The notes: a model not told the origin generated them from the sequence alone. A DNA stretch of 64,000 nucleotides from G965202665 sp965243835 (GCA_965243835.1 OZ251578.1:1860001-1924000), one strand, 5' to 3'; shown: positions 26,251 through 34,768, numbered from the stretch's first letter. Numbers and translations are program-made.

Positions 26251-27083
26251 CCCGCACCCCGCAGGGCGCGGAGCCGGACCGGCCCGCTTGGCACGAGCTG
26301 GTCATCACCCCGGAGGCGATGGCCGACCGGTTGCAACGGGACGGGACGGGCGGGGTGACGATGGTCATCGACGGCGGCTTGGGACCGGCCGAGGCGGCCG
26401 ATGCGCTGGCGGTGGCCGGCCGTTGGATCGACCATTGGAAACTCAGTTTCGGCACTTCCGCCTTGGCGCCGGAAGAGGTGTTGCGGCGCAAGCTGGAGAT
26501 GTTGCGGGAAGCCGGGTTGTTGGTTTTTCCGGGGGGGACCCTGTTCGAGGCGGCGGCCTGGCGGAATCGGGAAGGGGAGTACATGCGCCGGGCGGCCCAG
26601 CTGGGGTTCAACGCGGTGGAAATCTCCGAGGGGACCATCGACCTGCCCCCCGAACGGCGCCGCCGGGCCATCGCCCGGGCCCTTGAGCATGACCTGACGG
26701 TGATCAGCGAGGTGGGCAAAAAGGACCCGCAGGCGCAACCATCCGCCCGGCAAATGGCCGAACAGGCCCGCCTGGATGTGGAGTGGGGAGCGGGATGGGT
26801 GGTGGTGGAGGGGCGGGAGTCGGGAACGGGGGTGGGGGTGTTCAACGAGGCGGGGGGCGTCGATATGGAAGCGGTGGAGACCATCGCCGACGGGGCCGGT
26901 GCGGCCGCGGAGCGGCTGGTGTGGGAGGCCCCCCTCAAAAATCAGCAGGCGGAGTTCATCAAAAGGTTCGGCCGCAACGCCAACCTGGGCAACATCGACC
27001 CGGCCCGGGTGCTGGCGGTGGAGGCCCTGCGGGCCGGTCTCCGTTTCGAAACCCTGCAGGCGGCGGTGCGCTCCCCCCGCTAA
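26247..27083 (+). CDS. comA: Phosphosulfolactate synthase, ComA/XcbB1 type
   Basis: A 278-aa TIM-barrel enzyme that adds sulfite to phosphoenolpyruvate to form (2R)-phospho-3-sulfolactate, the first step of CoM biosynthesis in methanogens and in X. autotrophicus. Family motifs are clear: VIDGGLGPAEA, WKLSFGTSAL, LVFPGGTLFE, LGFNAVEISEGTIDLP, VISEVGKK and GRNANLGNI. The GTG start at 26247 overlaps the 2-KPCC stop (GTGA), tying cofactor synthesis to cofactor use in one transcript. The later CoM enzymes are encoded divergently at 12538-17851. The long open frame from 24729 in the same phase is a shadow of the 2-KPCC gene. Confidence 0.9.
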   Translation: MTRTPQGAEPDRPAWHELVITPEAMADRLQRDGTGGVTMVIDGGLGPAEAADALAVAGRWIDHWKLSFGTSALAPEEVLRRKLEMLREAGLLVFPGGTLFEAAAWRNREGEYMRRAAQLGFNAVEISEGTIDLPPERRRRAIARALEHDLTVISEVGKKDPQAQPSARQMAEQARLDVEWGAGWVVVEGRESGTGVGVFNEAGGVDMEAVETIADGAGAAAERLVWEAPLKNQQAEFIKRFGRNANLGNIDPARVLAVEALRAGLRFETLQAAVRSPR

Positions 27084-27087
27084 CCAG

Positions 27088-27107
27088 CTGAGGGCGCCCC
27101 GCCTCAG
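27088..27107. terminator. Short hairpin between convergent genes
   Basis: CTGAGG (27088-27093) pairs with CCTCAG (27102-27107) across an 8-base loop, between the ComA stop (27083) and the convergent LLM gene (stop 27104). No T run; a weak bidirectional terminator at best. Confidence 0.35.
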
Positions 27108-28024
27108 CCGCGGGCCAGCTCGGCCAGGAAGTCGACGGTGGCGGAGACGCCGCTCCCGGTATCGAACGGAATGGCCCACACTTCGGTGGCCCCGGCGTCG
27201 AACAGGGCCCCGATCCCGCTCCGCACCCGTTCCTCGTCGCCGATGACCACCAACTCTTCCGGGCCGTCCACCCCTTCCCGCGCGAACAAGCGCTGATAGT
27301 TGACCAGGGTTCCGTAACGGGCGAAGACGGCGGCCGCGGCCCGCCGGGCCCGCTCCCGGTCGGCGTCCAAAGCCACCGGCATGCCGGCCACCACCCGCGG
27401 CGCCCCCCGTCCGGCGGCCGCCGCCCCCTCGGCCGTCGCCGGGACCACCACTTGCTCCAGGGAGCGGGGACCGGCCAGCCATGTGGTCACTCCGTCCGCC
27501 AGCTCCCCTCCCAAGCGGCTCATCGCCGGGGACAAGGCCCCTACCACCAGGGGAACCGGGGAGGTTCCGGGCACGGTGATGTCGGCCTCCACCCGGTAAT
27601 GCTCGCCGGCGAAGGAACACGAGCCGTCGGTCAGCAACCCGTCCAACACGGTCAGGTACTCCCGCAGGTGCCCCAGTTGGCTGGAGTAATCCAGGCCGTG
27701 CATGCCCTCGATGAGGGGACGATGCGACACTCCCACCCCCAGCGTCAGCCTGCCCCCGGACAGTTGCTGCACGGTGGCCGCCGACTGGGCCAAGGCGACC
27801 GGATGCCGGGGATAAGTGGGAACGACCCCCGCTCCCAGCTGGATGCGGTCGGTGACGGCGGCCGCGGCCGCCAGCAGGGTCATCGCATCCAATCCCCGGC
27901 TGAAATGGGGGCACCACGCGGCCTCGAAACCGGCCTCCTCGGCCGCCGTCGCCCCCTCCGCCGCCTCCTGCGGGGAAACCGAAACCCCCGCCGCCTCGGA
28001 CCCCAAAGCAGCCAACACGCGCAT
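27104..28024 (-). CDS. LLM-class (F420-dependent type) flavin oxidoreductase
   Basis: A 306-aa luciferase-like TIM-barrel protein. EAAWCPHFSRGLDAMTLLA, LGAGVVPTYPRHPVALAQSA and QLSGGRLTLGVGVSH are characteristic of the actinobacterial F420-dependent branch. Substrate unknown. ATGATG precedes the coding region; the second ATG (28024) is better spaced from AAAGGAGG, while the first (28027) would add one residue. The frame further upstream to 28351 is spurious. It is convergent with the CoM operon and may be unrelated to it. Confidence 0.85.
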   Translation of the reverse strand: MRVLAALGSEAAGVSVSPQEAAEGATAAEEAGFEAAWCPHFSRGLDAMTLLAAAAAVTDRIQLGAGVVPTYPRHPVALAQSAATVQQLSGGRLTLGVGVSHRPLIEGMHGLDYSSQLGHLREYLTVLDGLLTDGSCSFAGEHYRVEADITVPGTSPVPLVVGALSPAMSRLGGELADGVTTWLAGPRSLEQVVVPATAEGAAAAGRGAPRVVAGMPVALDADRERARRAAAAVFARYGTLVNYQRLFAREGVDGPEELVVIGDEERVRSGIGALFDAGATEVWAIPFDTGSGVSATVDFLAELARG

Positions 28025-28217
28025 CATTCGCCTCCTTTCGCCCGCCGGGACCTGAACCTGACTACGCCCGGCGCCGTCCTCCCAGTGTACCGTCCCGATG
28101 CGACCCGGCGCGGGGAGGCGGTCGGGGTCCGCATCGGGAGGGGGCCGGGGCGGGAGTAGAATGAGCCGGTCGCGGAACAAGCGACGCGGAACAAGCAACC
28201 GGGAGCAACGAAGCAAA

Positions 28218-28628
28218 ATGCCGGTCGGTAAAACCAAGGACGCCGGATGGCAGATAGGCGTGTCCGTCACCGTCGGACATCCGGCGGGGGAAGTGTGGCG
28301 GACCCTGGTCAGCCCGGCCGGGCTGGCCTTGTGGCTGGGGGAGGAGGTCAACTTCCGGGGGGCGAAAGGGGAGCCTTACCGGACGGCGGACGGCCTGTGC
28401 GGCGAGTTGCGCTCCTTCCGCCCCGGCGACCGCATCCGGCTCACTTGGCGCCCCGCCGACTGGGACCACGACACCACCGTGCAGATCGCCCTGGAAGACA
28501 AGGGGGATCGCACCGGGATCCGTTTCCATCAGGAGCGGCTGGCGGGGCCCGCCGAACGGGAGGCGCAACGCCGGCACTGGAAACGGGTCGCCGGCGACTT
28601 GACCGCCCTGCTGGGTCAGTCCGCATAG
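28218..28628 (+). CDS. SRPBCC (AHSA1/START-like) domain protein
   Basis: A 136-aa single-domain helix-grip protein: VSVTVGHPAGEVWRTLVSPA followed by WLGE and, near the end, HWKRVAGDLTALLG, the usual beginning and final helix of AHSA1-type SRPBCC proteins. Such domains bind hydrophobic ligands or act as accessory proteins; the ligand is unknown. I chose the ATG at 28218 because the domain begins about 10 residues later; an in-frame ATG at 28161 would add a basic 19-residue tail. It precedes the winged-helix gene by 4 nt, suggesting an operon. Confidence 0.75.
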   Translation: MPVGKTKDAGWQIGVSVTVGHPAGEVWRTLVSPAGLALWLGEEVNFRGAKGEPYRTADGLCGELRSFRPGDRIRLTWRPADWDHDTTVQIALEDKGDRTGIRFHQERLAGPAEREAQRRHWKRVAGDLTALLGQSA

Positions 28629-28632
28629 CGCG

Positions 28633-29817
28633 GTGGGGGCCGTCTTCGGCGACGAGGAACGACGGCGACGCCTGGCCCGCCGGCACCGCTTGCTCCCCGG
28701 GGCCCGCACCGACGACCCGGCCGCCATCGCCGAATCCCTGGTGGGCCTGCATTCCAGCGACCCGGTTTCGGTTTACCTGTCGGCCGCGGCCCGGATGGCG
28801 CGTTCCTCGTTGCAGGCGGTGAACAGGGCCCTCTACGAGGACCACCGCCTGCTCCGCCATCACGCCATGCGCCGCACCATCTGGGTGTTCACCCCGCACA
28901 CCGCCCGCCTCGCCCACGCCGCCGCCACCGTCGATATCCTGGGCAAAGAACGGACGAGAATGGTGAAACTTCTGGAAGAGCAGGGCGGGATAAAGGACGG
29001 CCGGGCCTGGATGGAGACCGCCGCGGAACGGGTGCTGGAAATCCTGCGTCGCCGGGGGGAGGCGGACACCCGCACCCTCGGCCAAGAAGCGCCCGACCTG
29101 CGGGTGATGCTGGACCTGGCCCCGGGCAAGCCCTACAACGCCGCCCAGTCGGCCTTGGCCCGCTTGCTGTTCCTGCTGGGGTTGGAAGGGAGGATCGTGC
29201 GGGGGCGGCCGGGGGGCGGATCCTGGACCAGCTCCCAATACCGGTGGGCGCCGATGACCGACCGGTTCCCGGAAGGCGTAGCCGGGGAGGACCCGGAGCG
29301 GGCGGCGGCGGAGATAACCGGGCGGTGGCTGGACCGGTTCGGCCCCGCCCCGGAAACCGACTTGCGGTGGTGGACCGGTTGGACGGCGGCCAAAACCCGC
29401 CGCGCCCTGCACCGGGCGGGGGCGCGGGAGGTGCGGCTCAACGGGGGGCCGGCCTGGGTGAACGAGGGCGACGACCAGCCGTCCGGGGAAATCGCGCCGT
29501 GGACGGCCCTGTTGCCCGGCCTGGACCCGACCGTGATGGGCTGGAAAGGCAAGGACTGGTATCTGAATCCGGAGCACGCTCCCCTGCTGTTCGACCGCAA
29601 CGGCAACGCCGGTCCCACCGTGTGGGCCGACGGACGGATCGCGGGCGGCTGGGCGCAACGCCCGGACGGGGAAATCGCGCTCCGGTTATTGACTTCGGTC
29701 AGCCCCGGGCAACGGGACGAAATCCAACAGGCCGCCCACCGTCTGCAAACCCTGATCGGCGACGCCCGTTTCAAAGTCCGCTTCCCCGCCCCCCTGCAAA
29801 AACAACTGCTCGCCTAA
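28633..29817 (+). CDS. Winged-helix DNA-binding domain-containing protein (AlkZ-like family)
   Basis: A 394-aa protein of the actinobacterial winged-helix DNA-binding domain family. SLVGLHSSDPVSVYLSA and HHAMRRTIWVFTP near the N-terminus, RWWTGWTAAKTRRAL in the middle and LLPGLDPTVMGWKGKDWYL in the C-terminal half are typical landmarks. Members related to AlkZ/YcaQ are DNA glycosylases for alkylated or crosslinked bases; whether this protein shares that activity is not certain. GTG start at 28633, 4 nt after the SRPBCC stop. Confidence 0.72.
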   Translation: MGAVFGDEERRRRLARRHRLLPGARTDDPAAIAESLVGLHSSDPVSVYLSAAARMARSSLQAVNRALYEDHRLLRHHAMRRTIWVFTPHTARLAHAAATVDILGKERTRMVKLLEEQGGIKDGRAWMETAAERVLEILRRRGEADTRTLGQEAPDLRVMLDLAPGKPYNAAQSALARLLFLLGLEGRIVRGRPGGGSWTSSQYRWAPMTDRFPEGVAGEDPERAAAEITGRWLDRFGPAPETDLRWWTGWTAAKTRRALHRAGAREVRLNGGPAWVNEGDDQPSGEIAPWTALLPGLDPTVMGWKGKDWYLNPEHAPLLFDRNGNAGPTVWADGRIAGGWAQRPDGEIALRLLTSVSPGQRDEIQQAAHRLQTLIGDARFKVRFPAPLQKQLLA

Positions 29818-29851
29818 AACCTTCCAGGACCAAGCCTCGCGCCCGCCCAGC

Positions 29852-30043
29852 TCAATCCCCGTCCGGACGGCGGTTCCCCGCCGGCTCGGGTGAATCCGCC
29901 GCCGACATCAAAGCAATGGCGCTCTGGAGGTTCTCTTCCAGTTCCCGCATGGTGTCGCCCTGCGTGAAACATCCCGGCAAGTCGGGGACTTCCGCCCAGT
30001 AACCCCCCTGTTCCTCTTCATGAACGATCGCCGCGTATCTCAT
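29852..30043 (-). CDS. HicB-like protein without a HicA partner
   Basis: A 63-aa protein with the HicB fold signature: MRYAAIVHEEEQGGYWAEVP then DLPGCFTQGD and ELEENLQSAI. HicB proteins are usually antitoxins to the mRNA interferase HicA, but no small HicA-like frame lies on either side. The start at 30043 is 2 nt after the stop of the thioredoxin-like gene, so it is probably translated from the same message. It could be an orphan HicB or a regulator. No clear ribosome-binding site, in keeping with coupling. Confidence 0.72.
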   Translation of the reverse strand: MRYAAIVHEEEQGGYWAEVPDLPGCFTQGDTMRELEENLQSAIALMSAADSPEPAGNRRPDGD

Positions 30044-30045
30044 TT

Positions 30046-30618
30046 TTAGTAGCCGGGGTCGACGCCGGGGCGCCATTTTATGGAGCACCCGATGGAATGT
30101 TTCTGCTCCGGGGAAACGGGACGGTCGGCCAACACCGCCTCCACCGCCGCCCGCAGATCGGCCCCGGTCACCGGCGCCGCCGAGTTGGGCCGGGCTTCGT
30201 CGAAGCGCCCCCGGTAAACCAGCTTGCGGCCCGAGTCGAACACGTAGAAGTCGGGGGTGCACGCCGCCTTGTACGCCAAGGCCGCCTCCTGGGTTTCGTC
30301 GTACAGCACCGGAAAGGCGTAACCCGCCTCCCGCGCCGTCTCCGCCAAACGGTGCGGGGCGTCGTCCGGATAGTTGTCGGCGTCGTTGGAGCTGACCGCC
30401 ACCACGGCCGCCTCCCGGTCGGCGTAGTCGCGCCCGAACTCCGCCAAGCCCTCCCGAATGTGGATCACGTACGGGCAGTGGTTGCAGATGAACATGACCA
30501 CCAGGGCTTTGGCGTCCTGAAAGTCGGCCAGGCTCATCCGCCGGCCGCTCACCGTATCCAACAGGTCGAAGTCGGGAGCGGGCGTCCCCAAGGGCGTCAT
30601 CATGGATTGAACGGCCAT
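30046..30618 (-). CDS. Thioredoxin-like/AhpC-TSA family protein
   Basis: A 190-aa thioredoxin-fold protein with the CNHCPYV motif near residues 45-51, typical of a peroxiredoxin-like subgroup, preceded by LGTPAPDFDLLDTVSG and followed by AVSSNDADNYPDD and FYVFDSGRKLVYRGR. Likely a cytoplasmic thiol-disulfide reductase or peroxidase; the substrate is unknown. ATG at 30618 with GGAGGTG 4-5 nt upstream. The HicB-like gene follows directly. Confidence 0.85.
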   Translation of the reverse strand: MAVQSMMTPLGTPAPDFDLLDTVSGRRMSLADFQDAKALVVMFICNHCPYVIHIREGLAEFGRDYADREAAVVAVSSNDADNYPDDAPHRLAETAREAGYAFPVLYDETQEAALAYKAACTPDFYVFDSGRKLVYRGRFDEARPNSAAPVTGADLRAAVEAVLADRPVSPEQKHSIGCSIKWRPGVDPGY

Positions 30619-30695
30619 TTTTCACCTCCGTCTCGGCATCGGCAACGGGACCATGTTACCGGGTCGCCGGCTCCGCCGGGCCCAGCGAGGACGGG

Positions 30696-31202
30696 TCAGG
30701 CGGGTTCGGCCAGCAAGTAGGGAACCCAGCGCGGGTCGCGACTGCGGCCCAGGGCGGCGTACAGCCATCCCTGATAGTTGGGGGTGGAGGGAGTGCGGGT
30801 CAGTTTCAAGCCCGCCTCGTTCGGCAACCGGTCGCCTTTGCGCATATTGCACCGGCGGCAACAGGCCACCACGTTCTCCCAGGAATGTTCGCCGCCGCCC
30901 GACTTGGGGATCACATGATCCAGACTTTCGGCGGGGGCCCGGCAGTACTGGCAACGGTGGCCGTCGCGGGCGAACACCGCGGTGCGGGTGAGCGGAACCC
31001 GGCGGTTGTACGGCACCTTCACGTAGTTGCGCAGGCGCACCACCGACGGCACCTCGAAACTGCGGTCGGCGGCGTGCCAGGTGACATCGGCGGGGGCCAC
31101 CGTGTCCGCCTTGTCGCGCAACACCAGCACCACGGCCCGGCGGCTGCTGACTATGGACAGCGGTTCATAGGTTGCGTTGAGCACCAACGCTCGTTCGGCC
31201 AT
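30696..31202 (-). CDS. HNH endonuclease, actinobacterial stand-alone type
   Basis: A 168-aa protein. The N-terminal VLNATYEPLSIVSSRRAVVL segment and central RDGHRCQYC...SLDHVIPKSGGGEHSWENVVACCRRCN place it in the widespread actinobacterial HNH family (zinc-binding CxxC pairs, DH...N...CN metal site). These are chromosomally conserved and their role is unclear. ATG at 31202 with an AGGAAAGGAAA region. Not related closely to the DUF222-linked HNH at 10523. Confidence 0.85.
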   Translation of the reverse strand: MAERALVLNATYEPLSIVSSRRAVVLVLRDKADTVAPADVTWHAADRSFEVPSVVRLRNYVKVPYNRRVPLTRTAVFARDGHRCQYCRAPAESLDHVIPKSGGGEHSWENVVACCRRCNMRKGDRLPNEAGLKLTRTPSTPNYQGWLYAALGRSRDPRWVPYLLAEPA

Positions 31203-31311
31203 TTTCCTTTCCTGCTTTCATGTACGGCTTTCGGCACTCGCCCTCCCCCCGCCCCCCGGCGCCGACTTAACTTTACCAAGCCCGGCGGACGGCCGGAACC
31301 GCGCCCCGGTT

Positions 31312-31560
31312 TCACCGGGCGCGGGCCCGGCGCAACCGCCGCCGCCAAGCCAGAAACTCCTCCATTTCCCGGACGGTCGGCTCCCGGTCCCCCCGCCCGT
31401 AGGCGGTGGTCAACCGCCACTGCCGATATTCGGAATCCGGGAGGGGGAGATGCGGCGGACGACGCCACCAACCGCGGGGAGCGACGGCGGCCGCCAGGCG
31501 CGCCGCCTCCGCCGCCAAACCGGGCCGGCGCAAGACCGCCCGCAACACGACCCCGCCCAT
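31312..31560 (-). CDS. Small conserved-looking basic protein
   Basis: An 82-aa protein, unrecognised by function. It contains APRGWWRRPPHLPLPDSEYR and WRLTTAYGRGD, a pattern I associate with small actinobacterial proteins that occur near HNH genes like the one directly downstream; that association is from memory. It ends in a very basic tail. ATG at 31560 chosen; the preceding GTG at 31563 would add one residue. Confidence 0.6.
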   Translation of the reverse strand: MGGVVLRAVLRRPGLAAEAARLAAAVAPRGWWRRPPHLPLPDSEYRQWRLTTAYGRGDREPTVREMEEFLAWRRRLRRARAR

Positions 31561-31606
31561 CACGGTTCAACCCCCCGCCGGGCCCGTTGCGGGACCCGCC
31601 GCCCGA

Positions 31607-32113
31607 TTAGCCGCCCGCCGCCCGGCGGCGCCGCCTTTGACCGCGGACATCTTCCTCTCCGCTGCGCAGAAACTCCAAGAAGCGCTCCCGGTCCAGTTCA
31701 AACCGGGTCACGTCTTCCTCCACCCGACGGGTCACTTTGCCCACCTCCACCAGAAAAGCCAGCTGGCCGTTGCGCAACGCGTCCAGCAACTGGTCATCCT
31801 CCCCCCGCTGGAAGATGGTGTACCCGTCGGTTACCAGGGTCACCTCGCTCAAATGCCGGTCGATGTCGCCGTGCCTCCGCAGGTACTCCCAGGCCCGGCG
31901 CACCCGCTGCAAGGACATCCCGCTGTCCAACAGGCTGCGCACCACCCGCAACGACACCAGGTCCGGGAAGGAGTACAGGCGCCGTTTGCCCGCCCGTCGG
32001 TTGGTGGATTGCACCGACGGCGGGACCAATCCCACCTGGTCCCAGTAACGAAGTTGATGTTCGGTGCAGTTTGTCAGCCGCGACGCTTGTTTGGCGGTGA
32101 ATCCTTGTTGCAA
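31607..32113 (-). CDS. MerR-family transcriptional regulator
   Basis: A 168-aa regulator with an N-terminal MerR winged helix: FTAKQASRLTNCTEHQLRYW (helix-turn-helix), DQVGLVPPS, RRLYSFPDLVSLRVVRSLLD. The C-terminal half lacks the cysteine-rich metal site of classical MerR and has DIDRHLSEVTLVTDGYTIF instead, so the effector is unknown. The start is TTG at 32113 with AGGAG 8 nt upstream; no better ATG exists nearby. Confidence 0.8.
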   Translation of the reverse strand: MQQGFTAKQASRLTNCTEHQLRYWDQVGLVPPSVQSTNRRAGKRRLYSFPDLVSLRVVRSLLDSGMSLQRVRRAWEYLRRHGDIDRHLSEVTLVTDGYTIFQRGEDDQLLDALRNGQLAFLVEVGKVTRRVEEDVTRFELDRERFLEFLRSGEEDVRGQRRRRRAAGG

Positions 32114-32255
32114 ACCCTTACTCCTGGCATCCCCGGGGCGTTGCCCGCCCGCTGTCCGGCTGTAGTCGGGCGGGAAGGCGCAACAAACCCGGGGAGCCCC
32201 AACGGGGGGAGGCCGGTTCGCCGTCGTGTTTGCCTGCTCCGCCTACGGCAATCGT

Positions 32256-32285
32256 AGTCAAAAAAAACCGGGCCGTGAAAAAACC
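32256..32285 (-). terminator. Possible terminator downstream of the DUF3040 gene
   Basis: On the minus strand CCGG...CCCGG is followed by eight T residues, after an earlier CCGCCGG with a T6 run. It falls between the DUF3040 stop (32354) and the MerR start. A further GC-rich inverted repeat (CCCGCCCG...CGGGCGGG, about 32150-32180) lies closer to merR. Together these fill the 240-nt gap. Confidence 0.4.
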
Positions 32286-32353
32286 GGCGGATAAATCGCG
32301 AAAGAAAAACAAGCGCCCGCCTCCGCCCCGCCCGCGACCGCCGCCGTCGACAA

Positions 32354-32680
32354 TCAGCTGTGAAAAAACCGGCGGATGAAGCGCGGGTCGAACTTCAGGC
32401 CGTCCCGCCCGGCGGCCCGGCGCCGCTCCCGGCGGTGGATCGTGACCAGGGCGCTGACCGACACCACCGTCAAGCCGAACCCGAAGAGGGCCAACTGCAC
32501 GCTGAACAGAAAGGTGCACAGCAGGATCACCCCCACCACCGTGCCCAGCACCGAAAACCGTATCCACCGGTGGGAAAAAGAGGCGTAATCCGAGATCTCG
32601 TCCGTAATCTCGGGACCCTCTTTTTTGAACTGGCGTTCTATCTCGTCGAGGATTTTCCGTTCGTGCTCGCTCAGCGCCAT
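32354..32680 (-). CDS. DUF3040 membrane protein
   Basis: A 108-aa protein starting MALSEHERKILDEIERQF, the hallmark of the actinobacterial DUF3040 family, with two adjacent transmembrane segments around residues 42-80 (FSVLGTVVGVILLCTFLF and LALFGFGLTVVSVSALV) and a basic cytoplasmic tail. Function unknown. The ATG at 32680 (GGAG upstream) is preferred over the frame start at 32740. A perfect TATAAT lies about 60 nt upstream of it. Confidence 0.85.
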   Translation of the reverse strand: MALSEHERKILDEIERQFKKEGPEITDEISDYASFSHRWIRFSVLGTVVGVILLCTFLFSVQLALFGFGLTVVSVSALVTIHRRERRRAAGRDGLKFDPRFIRRFFHS

Positions 32681-32738
32681 TGTCGCCGCTCCGTTGTTTT
32701 GCCTACTCCGCTTGCTCCCCGCGCCGGGGACGGGTCCC

Positions 32739-32744
32739 ATTATA
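32739..32744 (-). promoter_or_regulatory. Candidate -10 box for the DUF3040 gene
   Basis: TATAAT on the minus strand at 32744-32739, in a short AT-rich gap between dinB and the DUF3040 gene. No good -35 hexamer is visible at 16-18 bp, so only the -10 element is supported. Confidence 0.45.
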
Positions 32745-32758
32745 CGCTGTTTGTTTTT

Positions 32759-33988
32759 TTAAGCCGGACCTTCCTCCCCGTTTTCTCCGTCGGCCGGCGG
32801 GGGCGGGCCCGCAAAGAGGCGGGCCGGACGGAGGACCCCGGCCCCGAAGCGGCGCCGGGCCCCGTCTACCGCCGCGGCCAGGTCCTCCCGGCGCCGCTCC
32901 CGCTCCCCGGTCATGGAAAAGACTTGTTGCGCCGGCTGGTCCTCCCCGGACAGGTTGCCCACCCCCACCCCCAAGAGCCGCACCGGACGGCCCCCGGTCT
33001 GCGCCCGCTCCAGCAACCGGCAGGCCCCCTGGTGGATGACGCGCGTCCGATTGGCGGGGGCCTCCCAGGTTTCGGAGCGGGTGATGGTGGTGAAATCGGA
33101 GTAGCGGACTTTGATGGAAACCGTGCGACCGGACAGGCCGCAGGCGCGCAACCGCCAGGAAACCCGATCCGACAAACGCAACAGTTCGGTTTCCAGGGCG
33201 GAGCGGTCGGTGATGTCGGCCGCGTAGGTCTCTTCGGCGGAAACCGATTTCATCCGGGAGGAGACTTCCACCTCCCGGGGATCAAGCCCCTGCGCCAGTT
33301 GATGCAGATGCTCCCCCGCCGCCCGGCCCAATCGACGGCGCAGAACCCGGAGCGGGGTGCGGGCCGCATCCCCCACCGTCTCGATTCCCAGCTCGGCCAG
33401 CCGGGCCCCGGTGGAGCGGCCCACGCCCCACAGCTTGCGCACCGGCAAGTCGCGTAGAAACTCCTTCTCCTCCCCGGCGGCTATCACGAACACCCCATCC
33501 GGTTTGGCCATCCCCGACGCCATCTTGGCCAGGTAGAGGACGGAGGCCGCCCCCACCGAGGCGGGCAGTCCGGTTTCTTCCAGGATGCGGGCCCGGATGG
33601 CCTCGGCCACCTGCCGGGCGTCCCGGTAGTGGTAGCGCAACCCGCTCACGTCCAAAAAGGCCTCGTCCAGGGACAATCCCTGCACCAGCGGGGTGAAGTC
33701 CGCAAACACCGCAAACACCCGCTCCGATTCTTCGGCGTAGCGGTGATGGCGGCCGGGAACCACCACCAGGTCCGGGCACATCCGCTTGGCCCGCACCATG
33801 GGCAGGGCCGACCGCACCCCGTACGCCCGGGCTTCATAGGAGGCGGAGGCCACCACCCCCCGCAGGCCGTCCCCGCCCACCGCCACCGGCCTGCCCCGCA
33901 GGGTGGGGTCGTCCAGCCTTTCCACCTCCACGAAAAAGGCGTCCATATCCACATGCAGTTTGGGTTCTGCGATCCGCGGCCCGCCCAT
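32759..33988 (-). CDS. dinB: DNA polymerase IV (Y family)
   Basis: Translesion DNA polymerase, 409 aa. Catalytic acidic residues are visible in HVDMDAFFVEVE (near 13-24) and SLDEAFLDVSG (near 104-114). SVGAASVLYLAKMAS and the helix-hairpin-helix LWGVGRSTGARLAELGI follow; the little-finger domain begins after about residue 240. QQVFSM near residue 365 may be a sliding-clamp binding motif. ATG at 33988 with a weak ribosome-binding site. Confidence 0.93.
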   Translation of the reverse strand: MGGPRIAEPKLHVDMDAFFVEVERLDDPTLRGRPVAVGGDGLRGVVASASYEARAYGVRSALPMVRAKRMCPDLVVVPGRHHRYAEESERVFAVFADFTPLVQGLSLDEAFLDVSGLRYHYRDARQVAEAIRARILEETGLPASVGAASVLYLAKMASGMAKPDGVFVIAAGEEKEFLRDLPVRKLWGVGRSTGARLAELGIETVGDAARTPLRVLRRRLGRAAGEHLHQLAQGLDPREVEVSSRMKSVSAEETYAADITDRSALETELLRLSDRVSWRLRACGLSGRTVSIKVRYSDFTTITRSETWEAPANRTRVIHQGACRLLERAQTGGRPVRLLGVGVGNLSGEDQPAQQVFSMTGERERRREDLAAAVDGARRRFGAGVLRPARLFAGPPPPADGENGEEGPA

Positions 33989-34048
33989 ATCGGCAACCTA
34001 GCCGTCCCCTGCGACAAAATGCCGTCCCTTCGCCCTACCCTGGGGGAA

Positions 34049-34693
34049 ATGTCGGAATGTCATCTGGTTCGGCACGGGGAGGTGCGCAACCCGCAGGGAG
34101 TGGTGTACGCCGACCTGCCCGGGTTCGGCTTGAGCGAACGGGGCCGGAGCCAGGCGGCCGCGGCCGCTTCCTATCTGGCGGAGCGTCCGCTGGCCGCCGT
34201 GTATTCGTCTCCGTTGCGCCGGGCCGTGCAGACCGCCTCGACCATCGCCGCCGAGTCCCGTCTTCCCTTGCACATCCTGCCCGAACTGCGCGAATGGGGT
34301 CTGCTTTCCCAATGGAGGGGATTGCGCTGGGAGGAGTTGGAGGAGGTCCGTCCCGGCCAGTTGCGCGCCTACCGGGAACATCCGTGGCGCTTGGACTTCT
34401 CCCCCGAATCCCTCGCCGATTTGGCGGGGCGCATGACCCGCATCGTCACCGCCCTCGCCGCGGGCCGCCCGCCGGGGTCGGAGACAGCGGTGGTCTCCCA
34501 TCAGGACCCGATCGCGGCCGCCCGCCTGTCCTTGCTGGGCCTGCCCCCGGACCAATTCTGGGAGGGAAAACCGGAGCACGCCGAAATAATCAGCCTGCGC
34601 CCCCCGGACGAAGAAGAAAGGGCGGCGGGGAAGCCGTGGCGGGAGACTGCCCGCATCACTGCCGCCGACGCCGAACGGGCCGGTTCGGGGTAA
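34049..34693 (+). CDS. Histidine phosphatase family protein
   Basis: A 214-aa phosphoglycerate-mutase-like protein with the catalytic LVRHGEV motif at residues 6-12, the second-half SSPLRRAVQTA segment and VVSHQDPI with the second histidine. A specific substrate (phosphosugar, cobalamin precursor or other phosphate ester) cannot be assigned. ATG at 34049 chosen because RHG lies at the normal distance from it; the long open frame from 33629 overlaps dinB. Divergent from dinB. Confidence 0.85.
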   Translation: MSECHLVRHGEVRNPQGVVYADLPGFGLSERGRSQAAAAASYLAERPLAAVYSSPLRRAVQTASTIAAESRLPLHILPELREWGLLSQWRGLRWEELEEVRPGQLRAYREHPWRLDFSPESLADLAGRMTRIVTALAAGRPPGSETAVVSHQDPIAAARLSLLGLPPDQFWEGKPEHAEIISLRPPDEEERAAGKPWRETARITAADAERAGSG

Positions 34694-34768
34694 CGCCGAA
34701 CGGAAATACCGGCGGGTTACGCGGGTGAAGAATTACTAGGCCGACCGCCGACGGGCCGGCCGAATTGA

